A DNA stretch of 11,339 nt from Porticoccaceae bacterium (GTDB lineage: Bacteria > Pseudomonadota > Gammaproteobacteria > Pseudomonadales > Porticoccaceae): contig JAPKCN010000041.1 of the NCBI GenBank assembly GCA_028822945.1, positions 1 to 11,339 of the forward strand. Direction: 5' to 3'. The first letter of the stretch is position 1; each line of letters starts with the position of its first letter. Made by a program: the position numbers and the translations under genes. Shown piece by piece: positions 1 to 6,241 of this stretch. Below the pieces are notes generated by a model. It was not told the DNA's origin and made no database searches. It saw only the letters and a list, made by a program, of their open reading frames with translations.

Positions 1-307
1 GGATCTTGGTGGCAGACCCATGCAAGTAGCATTTGACATTACCTTGCCGCTCATTACACCGTCGATGCTGTCTGGTTGGCTATTGGCCTTTACCCTATCA
101 CTGGACGATTTGGTTATAGCCAGTTTTACATCGGGCGCGGGCGCTAGCACGTTACCAATGGTCATATTTTCGAAAATCAAACTCGGTGTAACACCCGACA
201 TTAACGCACTAGCAAGCCTCATCATTGGCACTGTCGCGCTAGGAATTTTTATCGCCAGTTGGATTATCATCCGTAAGGACCGACAAGTTCCTGACAAAAG
301 CCCCTAG
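1..307 (+). CDS. potI: Polyamine (putrescine) ABC transporter permease, C-terminal part
   Basis: This is the 3' end of an inner-membrane permease of a PotFGHI-type polyamine importer, which moves putrescine or related polyamines into the cytoplasm together with a periplasmic binding protein, a second permease and an ATPase. The frame is open from base 2, giving 101 residues before TAG at 305-307; the start lies outside the window. The visible part holds the end of the EAA loop that docks on the ATPase (DLG...VAFDITLPLITP). It is followed by the very PotI-like stretch SGWLLAFTLSLDDLVIASF, then GAGASTLPM and a last membrane helix (about INALASLIIGTVALGIFIAS) with a short charged tail. ATG at 20 is internal to the EAA loop and is not the start. 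The family assignment is firm; putrescine specificity is inferred from similarity to PotI. Polyamine genes on the opposite strand support it. Confidence 0.93.
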   Translation, partial: DLGGRPMQVAFDITLPLITPSMLSGWLLAFTLSLDDLVIASFTSGAGASTLPMVIFSKIKLGVTPDINALASLIIGTVALGIFIASWIIIRKDRQVPDKSP

Positions 308-344
308 ATACGCCCATAAAAAAGCTCGAACAATAAAAGACCTG

Positions 345-365
345 AATAACCAACCGGTATTTTTT
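345..365 (+). terminator. Weak candidate terminator after potI
   Basis: Just after the permease stop, AATA-A-CC can pair with GGTATT around an AACC loop (one bulged A), followed by four further T. The stem has only two GC pairs, so it would be a weak intrinsic terminator. Its place between two convergent genes is what makes it plausible. Confidence 0.25.
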
Positions 366-369
366 GCGA

Positions 370-627
370 TTATCCGCCCGCGGCGTCATACGATTTGACG
401 ATTAAAAATACACCAAACGCGATAATTAAGATTGGCAAAAAAGGTACAAAGGGGTAGTAGGGTATCAGTGTCTCTATCCACTGCATGACAGCACCAGCGT
501 TGTAGACAACCTGGTAGAGGATCCACACTTGGTCTGCCCACAGTGAGCCAACTGTACCAACTAAACCGCAGAGCACTATCACCCAACCAAAAACTCTAAG
601 TGCCGTTCGTAGACGGTTGTCAGTCAT
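370..627 (-). CDS. Small two-helix membrane protein of unknown function
   Basis: I do not recognise a family. The 85-residue product has a basic N-terminus (MTDNRLRTALR). A first hydrophobic helix covers roughly residues 12-31 (VFGWVIVLCGLVGTVGSL). An aromatic loop with a Pro-rich turn (YYPFVPFLP) follows, then a second helix near the end (ILIIAFGVFLIV) and a short tail. A start five codons upstream (ATG at 642) is possible, but the ATG at 627 has GGGAG at a 6-nt spacing, and that motif lies inside the longer version, so 627 is preferred. It is the last gene of the minus-strand set, starting 37 nt after the spermidine dehydrogenase stop, so it is probably co-transcribed. By position it could be a membrane partner or anchor for that exported enzyme; this is inference only. 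Confidence 0.7.
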   Translation of the reverse strand: MTDNRLRTALRVFGWVIVLCGLVGTVGSLWADQVWILYQVVYNAGAVMQWIETLIPYYPFVPFLPILIIAFGVFLIVKSYDAAGG

Positions 628-633
628 CGCTAT

Positions 634-638
634 CTCCC
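634..638 (-). promoter_or_regulatory. Ribosome binding site deciding the start of the 85-aa membrane protein
   Basis: Read on the minus strand this is GGGAG, 6 nt before the ATG at 627. It supports the shorter reading frame over the ATG at 642. Confidence 0.6.
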
Positions 639-664
639 ACATAAATTGTTACTTAGCCAAGTCC

Positions 665-2578
665 CTAGAGTAGTTCGGCTGCCGCGCGATAACCCTGCTC
701 AATCGCCGACTCAGTCATTGCGCTAGCGGCAGAATCTGCATTGGCGATGCTGATGCGCCCAAAAGGCTTGCGCGCAACCATATGCGGATAGCGCTCGTCA
801 TCGTCGTCTTCATAAATCGTATCAAAAAGTGGGTTGTACCAATAGGCATATCCGTGAGCCCAGCGGTTTACCGTAATGCCCGCTATATCTCGTGCCGCAT
901 CGAAGCCGCCTTCTATCAACATTTCGTTTAACTGCAGTCGCACATTGCGCTCAATCTCCTCAAACGATGTCGTCAGCAATTCGCGACGCCCAGCGCGATG
1001 CTGCTGCCTCGCGGTGAGACCCTGATTGGAAACATGCGGGAAGCGCTCCATATGCACAATAACCGGTTGATCTGGATTGGTCGAAAACTGGTAGCCGCCC
1101 CAACTCACTGGAAAGTCGAGCGTGGCATTAATATGGTAGCTTCCGGGACACATAACCGCGCCAATACCCATATTTTTCCATGCCCGCCAATTCCGAAGCG
1201 CAACGCTGGTGTATAAAATCGGGGTTTTTACTTGAAATGCGAGCGCCTCACGCTGCACCTCGGGTAATTGCGGGCATATGTATGGAATTGCCGAATTATT
1301 ACAGGCAAGCACGGTTCCATGGGCTCGCGCCTTGTATGTTTTACCTTCACGAATATAAGTTATGTCAACTACTTTACTATCAGATGCCGCGCCACCCTGC
1401 TCGACATGCACGACCGTACTATTAAGTCTCAGCCGCACCTGCGAGCTCGCTCTATCAAGTTGGTCGTAGTCGAATGTCGCCGTGATCAAATCCTCCATAC
1501 TAGTGCCAAGAGCTACTGCCGGAATCATCCTCCGCACTAATTGTCGAGCAATTGAGGCATTACCATCTGGAAAGTGATGGATATAGGGCTCACTCGCCTC
1601 CGCAGCAGGCAAGCCCGCCGCATCCCAACCGGGCAGTCCACCATAGGTCATGGCACTCAGGGCATTAATGGAGTCTATACCGACACCAGAATCTACGGCC
1701 AGGTCTTGCAGCACATTAAAAACGTCTACCTCGGTAATGCCTAGGTGCTCGCTCAAAAAATCGCGATAACTCATGCGATACAAATAATCCCACTTGGCAT
1801 CTCCCTCGATATCGGGAATTTGATCCTCTGTAGTAGATAATAAACTGAAAAGTTGCTGTTTTGCCTCCTCCGAAATTGGCATAGCTGCAACGGCCTCCTG
1901 CGCATTTAATGGCGATTTGGCGACTGGAATATAATCGTCAAAACAGCCAAGATCAAAGCGCACCATTTGCCGGGTGCCCCAATGAGCACGGCCAAAGTGG
2001 AGACCCGCAGTAAGCCCATTGCGGCGGTAAAAATTCTCGTCATAGGCACTCTTAAATGCCCCTATATCGATACCTAAATCGTCCAAAAACTCTTTGACTA
2101 AAGGGCTGTAAGACGATGGTTGTTGCATCGTTTGAGTACCGCCATAACCGATCAGTCGCCGGCCATCGACATCGAATTCGTTACGCTTGGCATGCCCCCC
2201 AAAATCGTCGTGATTGTCGAGAATTAAAATACGAGACTTGGGATGATCGCGCTTGTAGTAGTAGGCGGCACACAGGCCACTAATGCCGGCACCGACAACA
2301 ACCAGATCAAAGATCCCACTGTCGCCCTGCTCCAGCGGTTCCCAATCTCGCCGATCACCCCGCGCTAACTGATGCATAGCCTCAAAAGAACCAGCATGAT
2401 TACCCCTCAGCCCATCGCGCAACGGCGGGTAACTGTCGGCGCTCGCTCGATCAAGCGAGGCAGCCGTCCACCCCGACCGCGGTAACAATGCACCAGCCGC
2501 AATAGCGCCAATACCATGCACTATATCTCTGCGTGTAATCGGGCGCTGCATACCGAGATCATCATCGGACTTATTCAT
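665..2578 (-). CDS. spdH: Tat-exported FAD-dependent spermidine dehydrogenase-family oxidoreductase
   Basis: The 637-residue product fits the SpdH family (about 620-640 aa), FAD enzymes that cleave spermidine oxidatively to 1,3-diaminopropane and 4-aminobutanal. Residues 10-40 form a twin-arginine leader (MQRPITRRDIVHGIGAIAAG), so the folded enzyme should go to the periplasm. The Rossmann motif GAGISG is at 96-101, and the stretch LILDNHDDFGGHAKRNEF (118-135) with GYGGTQT and PSSYSP just after is characteristic of this family. The C-terminus carries the second FAD contact (FGRISIANADSAASA). The frame opens at ATG 2614, but ATG 2578 gives the usual family N-terminus (short acidic DDDLGM before the Tat motif) and a 10-nt gap from the upstream stop instead of an overlap. 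Neither start has a strong ribosome site, which suggests translational coupling. Polyamine neighbours support the call; the exact substrate is inferred. Confidence 0.82.
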   Translation of the reverse strand: MNKSDDDLGMQRPITRRDIVHGIGAIAAGALLPRSGWTAASLDRASADSYPPLRDGLRGNHAGSFEAMHQLARGDRRDWEPLEQGDSGIFDLVVVGAGISGLCAAYYYKRDHPKSRILILDNHDDFGGHAKRNEFDVDGRRLIGYGGTQTMQQPSSYSPLVKEFLDDLGIDIGAFKSAYDENFYRRNGLTAGLHFGRAHWGTRQMVRFDLGCFDDYIPVAKSPLNAQEAVAAMPISEEAKQQLFSLLSTTEDQIPDIEGDAKWDYLYRMSYRDFLSEHLGITEVDVFNVLQDLAVDSGVGIDSINALSAMTYGGLPGWDAAGLPAAEASEPYIHHFPDGNASIARQLVRRMIPAVALGTSMEDLITATFDYDQLDRASSQVRLRLNSTVVHVEQGGAASDSKVVDITYIREGKTYKARAHGTVLACNNSAIPYICPQLPEVQREALAFQVKTPILYTSVALRNWRAWKNMGIGAVMCPGSYHINATLDFPVSWGGYQFSTNPDQPVIVHMERFPHVSNQGLTARQQHRAGRRELLTTSFEEIERNVRLQLNEMLIEGGFDAARDIAGITVNRWAHGYAYWYNPLFDTIYEDDDDERYPHMVARKPFGRISIANADSAASAMTESAIEQGYRAAAELL

Positions 2579-2588
2579 AACCCGAGTC

Positions 2589-3272
2589 TCACTGTACGAC
2601 CTTTGAGCCGACATCCTTACGTGCCGATGTCCTCTTTATACGCTTTTTACTCCACGCCAAAAGACGCAAACCCCACGCGGCAAAGCCAATCCAGTAAAAC
2701 GTGTAATCGATAATATGCAGAGAACCACTGAAGTAAAAAAGCTCATACCAGTATACAGACCACGCATAGGCCCACAGATAATAGATACCAAATTTATGCA
2801 GATAACGCCACTGCACGGAGCTCAATCGCCGCCTTCCAAATGGGAATGAAGTCACCACCATAGCGCTCAGTAAGAGGTAGCCACCAACCCCTTCTATGGT
2901 ATCGCTCAGATTATAGACCTCGGTAGAGTAATATGGGGTATGCAACACCAGCAACCAGAGGATAAAGAGTAACTGCCATGCCATAGCCAAAGCAAAACAG
3001 AGTCCAAAATATTTGCGATTGTGCAATAACCAGCGACTGAAAGCAGTGCGTTTAACAGCCTGCAAAGAAGAGGCTATGAATGCCAAGTAAAGCCACGGTA
3101 CCGACCACCGCACTGTGTACTGAATCATGTAAGAAATGTTTTCGGCGCGCGACAGATCGATGCTCGCCATGGTGAATGCAGTAGACAAACTTATCATCGC
3201 TGTAGTCAACCAAAATAACCGCCAACCATTGACTAAAGCACTACTGAGAATTGTCTTACCATCGATGATCAT
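2589..3272 (-). CDS. MsrQ/YedZ-like (ferric reductase-like) membrane protein lacking most heme ligands
   Basis: The 227-residue product is very hydrophobic and Trp/Tyr-rich, with about six membrane helices and a basic C-terminal tail (KKRIKRTSARK). It aligns with the ferric-reductase-like domain of MsrQ/YedZ. NRKYFGLCFALAMAWQ (85-100) matches the MsrQ helix RRxLGLxxF...H, and TS...RRRL..VQWRYLHKF (141-161) matches the TS...RxLGxxWxxLH helix. MsrQ binds b heme with histidines in these helices and passes electrons from the quinone pool. Here only H159 keeps its place; the other two positions read Q100 and S172. So it may bind heme differently or not at all. It starts 21 nt after the puuB-like relic and ends 10 nt before the SpdH-family gene, so it is probably in one transcript. 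A role as electron or assembly partner of that enzyme is inference. The start has only a distant GGGAAG upstream. Confidence 0.65.
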   Translation of the reverse strand: MIIDGKTILSSALVNGWRLFWLTTAMISLSTAFTMASIDLSRAENISYMIQYTVRWSVPWLYLAFIASSLQAVKRTAFSRWLLHNRKYFGLCFALAMAWQLLFILWLLVLHTPYYSTEVYNLSDTIEGVGGYLLLSAMVVTSFPFGRRRLSSVQWRYLHKFGIYYLWAYAWSVYWYELFYFSGSLHIIDYTFYWIGFAAWGLRLLAWSKKRIKRTSARKDVGSKVVQ

Positions 3273-3293
3273 GGATTATCTACTTCCCGAAGC

Positions 3294-3496
3294 CTAGAGA
3301 CTATCAACGAGTTCATAATAGAGCATACCCAAAGCCACCATCTGATTACGGAATAGTTGTTGCCCCGAAATGCTGACCAGCTTTATATTGGCGAAAATAT
3401 CAAAACGCTCCAAGGTGCCCGCAACTGCCGGTATTCAGCAGAATATTTTTGGCTAGCAGCATAGTAAGAATCGGTATGTCTGGGTGATTCCATCAT
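3294..3496 (-). pseudogene. Relic of a gamma-glutamylputrescine oxidase (PuuB)-like gene, interior deleted
   Basis: Two fragments of one family lie end to end in different frames. From ATG 3496/3493 the frame reads M-ESPRHTDSYYAASQKYSAE and runs to TAA at 3383-3385; H-x-D-SYYAAS is typical of the N-terminus of PuuB/DadA-like FAD oxidases. A second frame, open from a stop near 3434, reads GTLERFDIFANIKLVSISG, then a basic, hydrophobic end with ALGMLYYELVDSL and TAG at 3294-3296. This matches the C-terminal signature of PuuB (ERFD.FA.I.H..FPGG..LR.P...LGM.YY.LRD.L). An intact gene has about 430 codons; about 65 remain, so roughly 360 codons were lost and the frame was broken near 3410-3430. The Rossmann motif is gone, so no enzyme can be made. 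PuuB oxidises gamma-glutamylputrescine, which fits the polyamine neighbours. The family call comes from remembered motifs, not a search. Confidence 0.68.
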
Positions 3497-3638
3497 TATT
3501 TCTATAACGCCATGTCGGGCGCTCTGTTTTTTTATTTAAAAGTTCAATTATCCGCCTTCATACAGCTTTTTATACCAACAGTGCCTTGAGACCGACTCCC
3601 TTGCTGACCGCAGTACGGAACTATACGACTGAGATCGT

Positions 3639-4412
3639 TTAAGAGACATCGAAGGCCTTATGGTGATCGCGACGATAACCAGCGGGCGACTGACCAGTGA
3701 CTTTTTTAAACGCGGCGTAAAAAGCTGAATTAGAATTGAAACCTGCAGCAAAAGACACATCCAATATTGACTGGGATACAACATTTTTTTTCCGCAGTAG
3801 TCGCTTTGCCTCTTCGATTCGATAACTATTCAAAAAATTAAAAAAACTCGCCTGGTAACCCGCATTGACGACCTGAGATAAATGATTGACCGAGCAATCG
3901 ACTCTCGATGCCAATTTCGGTAAGGTCAGATCCGCATCCAAGTAAATTTTATCCTCGCTCATCAATCGCGTCAGTCGCGCAGAGTAATACTCCAGCTGGC
4001 TCAGTTCTAACCCTGATTTAGCATATTTTTGCAAAGTTATTGGTGGTACATTACGACCAGATTTTACACCCGCTTGGCGCTCATAATAGTCGTTTATCAT
4101 AATCACGCCATCGCCCGTGATGGTCATAAACTCGGCACCACGCCAATCGTCAGAAACTGACCCTGGAGATACCATAGTGTATTGAAAGGCAATGGAAGCA
4201 TCGCTTGAAAGAACATCGCCGAGCAATTTATAGTGGTGGTCTTCCTTGGAAAAAAAAGCCTTCAAATTGGTGATTAATGCCTCACCAGAGAGTTGCTCGT
4301 CAGTTGTAACATCGCAATAAATGCCGTTTTCCGCTAGGTGCTCGGCAATGCGACGAGCATCTCTATGGTTCCAAGCGTCGATATAGCTGTCAACAAAATC
4401 AGTAGCACGCAT
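3639..4412 (-). CDS. AraC-family transcriptional regulator with N-terminal SnoaL/NTF2-like domain
   Basis: The 257-residue product has two parts. Residues 1-115 look like a SnoaL/NTF2-like alpha+beta fold (FVDSYIDAWNHRDARRIAEH at 6-25, later INDYYER at 106-112), a small pocket domain that could bind a ligand. Residues 145-248 are an AraC/XylS DNA-binding domain: a first helix-turn-helix with LTLPKLASRVDCSVNHLSQV (162-181), then YRIEEAKRLL (197-206). The second helix-turn-helix is SILDVSFAAGFNSNSAFYAAF (215-235), with the family ending KKVTGQSPAGYRR. The usual AraC cupin sensor is absent. The gene heads the minus-strand polyamine set and is divergent from folD, so it probably controls the spermidine dehydrogenase genes and possibly itself; the ligand is unknown. 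No strong ribosome site precedes ATG 4412. Confidence 0.88.
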   Translation of the reverse strand: MRATDFVDSYIDAWNHRDARRIAEHLAENGIYCDVTTDEQLSGEALITNLKAFFSKEDHHYKLLGDVLSSDASIAFQYTMVSPGSVSDDWRGAEFMTITGDGVIMINDYYERQAGVKSGRNVPPITLQKYAKSGLELSQLEYYSARLTRLMSEDKIYLDADLTLPKLASRVDCSVNHLSQVVNAGYQASFFNFLNSYRIEEAKRLLRKKNVVSQSILDVSFAAGFNSNSAFYAAFKKVTGQSPAGYRRDHHKAFDVS

Positions 4413-4733
4413 AGCTAACGAGTCTCACAATTTACTACATTCTGATAATGAATATTAATAGGCGTTGACCATAGCATAACTAAAGATGAAGTTTACAGCG
4501 ATAACCGACCACGATTGCCCTCATTAAAACCGTCACCTACTCTTTAAACACTACCGGCCAAAACCGCTAGTAATGTCTTTATGCTAGATATTAACGACCG
4601 GTGCATCGCCGGTATTGGCATGACGCAGCGTCTGTGCAACCACCCGAAGGTCGCAGACAGACAAACTTTGCAACCAAATTTGCCGTATTATGCAGTTTCA
4701 AAAATAGATGTAGAAAGAGAATAAGGAACAACA
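4413..4733. promoter_or_regulatory. Divergent intergenic region between the AraC-type regulator and folD
   Basis: This 321-bp spacer must carry the promoters of both flanking genes. I see no further gene and no tRNA. Small inverted repeats are present: ACCGG/CCGGT (4597-4601 and 4609-4613), GACGC-A-GCGTC (4622-4632), and GTCTGTG/CGCAGAC (4630-4636 and 4652-4658, one G-U pair, 15-nt loop). The last could be a leader hairpin or an operator, but it matches no riboswitch I know; the signature sequences of the ZTP (pfl) riboswitch often found before folD are not visible. The stretch nearest the regulator (about 4429-4490) is AT-rich, as expected of a promoter. Confidence 0.5.
4686..4691 (+). promoter_or_regulatory. 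Candidate -10 box for folD
   Basis: TATTAT matches the sigma-70 -10 consensus at five of six bases and would start a leader of about 35 nt. No good -35 element lies at 16-18 nt upstream, so the site is tentative. Confidence 0.3.
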
Positions 4734-5594
4734 ATGAATATCGATGGCAAAGCTTTAGCTCAAGAATTACGCGACACCCTTACCATTGAGGTAAAAAAGT
4801 TAAAGGATGAGCGTAATATAACGCCAGGTCTAACCGTTGTATTAGTCGGCGAAGACCCAGCGAGTCAGGTGTATGTACGTAATAAGGTGCGCCAAACACA
4901 GGAAGTTGGCATGATCAGTAACAAGATAAGTCTGCCTGTCGAAACCCCTCAGCAAGCTTTACTCGACCAACTCCATGTACTCAATAACGACCCCACGGTT
5001 CATGGCATTTTGGTTCAATTGCCGCTGCCAAGTCATATCGATGAGGCATTAGTCATTGAAACCATAGCGCCGGAAAAGGATGTCGACGGTTTTCACCCGA
5101 TTAATTCCGGCGGCCTGTGTAACGGCGACGACGGCGCATTGGTGCCTTGCACGCCCCAGGGCTGCATTCTGCTAGCTAAAAAACATCTTGGCGACAATTT
5201 ATCCGGTAAGCATGCGGTGGTGATTGGCCGCTCCAATATTGTTGGCAAACCAGTTGCCTTGCTGTTACTGCAAGAGAGTTGCACTGTTACCATCGCGCAT
5301 TCACGTACGCAAAATTTACCGGCACTGTGCGCTCAGGCCGATATACTTGTAGCTGCCGTAGGGCGCCCAGAAATGGTAAAAAGCGAGTGGGTAAAACCTG
5401 GCGCAACGGTGATCGACGTCGGCATCAATCGTATTCCAACCGAGGATGGCAAGGGCCGCCTAGTGGGCGATGTGGACTACGCCGACGTGCAGCCAGTGGC
5501 CGGCGCGATCACACCGGTTCCCGGTGGTGTTGGACCCATGACTATAGCCTGTCTGTTAAAAAATACTCTTGAAGCTGCGCGGCGCTTTGGCTAG
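4734..5594 (+). CDS. folD: Bifunctional methylenetetrahydrofolate dehydrogenase / methenyltetrahydrofolate cyclohydrolase
   Basis: FolD interconverts 5,10-methylene-THF, methenyl-THF and 10-formyl-THF in the cytoplasm, with NADP as the usual cofactor. The 286-residue length is standard. Catalytic features are all present: the YVRNK motif with Tyr47 and the catalytic Lys51, VQLPLP with Gln95 (94-99), KDVDGFHP with Asp118 (115-122), the nucleotide motif GRSNIVGKP (165-173), and the C-terminal signature TPVPGGVGPMT. ATG 4734 has AAGGA 6 nt upstream and gives the usual N-terminus. It stands alone on the plus strand, and its stop lies 16 nt from the convergent MOSC gene. The next operon encodes a folate-dependent GcvT-like protein, so FolD could recycle its one-carbon product, although FolD is also a housekeeping enzyme and the adjacency may be chance. 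Confidence 0.98.
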   Translation: MNIDGKALAQELRDTLTIEVKKLKDERNITPGLTVVLVGEDPASQVYVRNKVRQTQEVGMISNKISLPVETPQQALLDQLHVLNNDPTVHGILVQLPLPSHIDEALVIETIAPEKDVDGFHPINSGGLCNGDDGALVPCTPQGCILLAKKHLGDNLSGKHAVVIGRSNIVGKPVALLLLQESCTVTIAHSRTQNLPALCAQADILVAAVGRPEMVKSEWVKPGATVIDVGINRIPTEDGKGRLVGDVDYADVQPVAGAITPVPGGVGPMTIACLLKNTLEAARRFG

Positions 5595-5610
5595 CCAGAA
5601 ATACGCTGAC

Positions 5611-6198
5611 TCAGTTCAACTTAGCTAACCACTTTGGGGGCTGGTAGACGGCAATCACTACGCGGTCCCCGGCACTGATCTCGCCGGGGACTTCGATCAC
5701 CCCGACCAGCCCGCGACTGTGCTTGGCGGCCCGCGGGAAGGCATTATTTGCAACTGGCAGCCCAGACCGCGTGCGGTGAAGAGAGGCCAAGCGCTTGGCC
5801 ATATCCACACAGGGGGGGTTGTACTCCTCGACCATTAATTCAGCCCCCGAAGGAAATTTGAAGGTACTACCCTTTGGCAGGCGCGAGAAGTTGGGCACGC
5901 CGACAAGACACAGATTCGCGCCGAGGCAACCGGCTGTAAGCGGCGCCACTAAATCCATGTCTAAGCTAATTGCGGTCAGTTCCTCAAACGACACCGCCGA
6001 CCACTGTCGCTCGTTGCGGCGAATTACGCCGGCATCCTGTTTATCGCCTGCGCCCCAAGCTTCGCGGTGGATAGAGGCATGACGATCGCCGACAAAACCC
6101 TCTAATTTTGCAACTATAGACTGTCTTGGTTGTTTACTCAGGCTCTCACCCAAAACGCCAATACCAACCGACGCTACCTGCCCAACAATATCCCTCAT
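5611..6198 (-). CDS. MOSC domain-containing protein
   Basis: The 195-residue product is a stand-alone MOSC domain, the fold named for molybdenum cofactor sulfurase C-termini and also found in mARC and YiiM-type proteins. Visible hallmarks are a glycine-rich GFVGDRHASIHREA segment (34-47), GCLGANL (90-96), FSRLPKGSTF (104-113), GAELMVEEYNPPC (118-130) with the conserved Cys130, and RGLVGVIEVPGEISAGDRV toward the end. Such domains handle sulfur or the molybdenum cofactor through the conserved Cys. No molybdoenzyme partner is encoded here, so its actual substrate is open. GGGAGG stands 5 nt before ATG 6198, a strong start. It is the last gene of the oxidoreductase/aminomethyltransferase operon, 43 nt after the preceding stop. 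No signal peptide is seen, so it is cytoplasmic. Confidence 0.88.
   Translation of the reverse strand: MRDIVGQVASVGIGVLGESLSKQPRQSIVAKLEGFVGDRHASIHREAWGAGDKQDAGVIRRNERQWSAVSFEELTAISLDMDLVAPLTAGCLGANLCLVGVPNFSRLPKGSTFKFPSGAELMVEEYNPPCVDMAKRLASLHRTRSGLPVANNAFPRAAKHSRGLVGVIEVPGEISAGDRVVIAVYQPPKWLAKLN
5665..5691. repeat. Perfect 9-bp inverted repeat inside the 3' end of the MOSC gene
   Basis: GTCCCCGGC (5665-5673) and GCCGGGGAC (5683-5691) pair perfectly around a 9-nt loop, about 70 nt past the folD stop. No T-run follows on either strand, so it is not a classical intrinsic terminator, but a folD read-through transcript would fold here into a strong GC-rich hairpin. Confidence 0.6.
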
Positions 6199-6203
6199 AG
6201 AAC

Positions 6204-6209
6204 CCTCCC
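6204..6209 (-). promoter_or_regulatory. Strong ribosome binding site of the MOSC gene
   Basis: Read on the minus strand this is GGGAGG, 5 nt before the ATG at 6198. It is the best ribosome site within this operon together with that of the first oxidoreductase gene, and it implies efficient independent initiation on the MOSC gene. Confidence 0.7.
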
Positions 6210-6241
6210 AAGTTGCTTTACCAGACGGTTTTTCATACTCA

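Noticed and set aside
628..642. A start for the small membrane protein at ATG 642
   Set aside because: The five extra codons contain the GGGAG ribosome site of ATG 627.
2583..2592. The 10-mer GTGAGACTCG occurs 4 nt before ATG 2578 and again 6 nt before the AraC start (4419-4428)
   Set aside because: Repeated 10-mers are expected by chance many times in 11 kb; the shared position before two starts is curious but no flanking similarity extends it.
2579..2614. A start for the SpdH-family protein at ATG 2614
   Set aside because: It would add 12 residues without a ribosome site (only AAGG directly against the ATG) and overlap the previous gene; ATG 2578 gives the usual family N-terminus before the Tat motif. 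The longer form is not fully excluded.
3508..3533. A plus-strand hairpin CGCC/GGCG followed by seven T, resembling a terminator
   Set aside because: The stem has only 4 bp, five bases separate it from the T-run, and no plus-strand gene ends nearby; read on the minus strand, where the genes are, it has no T-run.
4621..4680. A decayed tRNA or a ZTP/THF riboswitch before folD
   Set aside because: AGGTCGCAG resembles a tRNA variable/T-stem junction, but no TTCGA loop, acceptor stem or anticodon arm follows; the ZTP riboswitch signature segments are absent.
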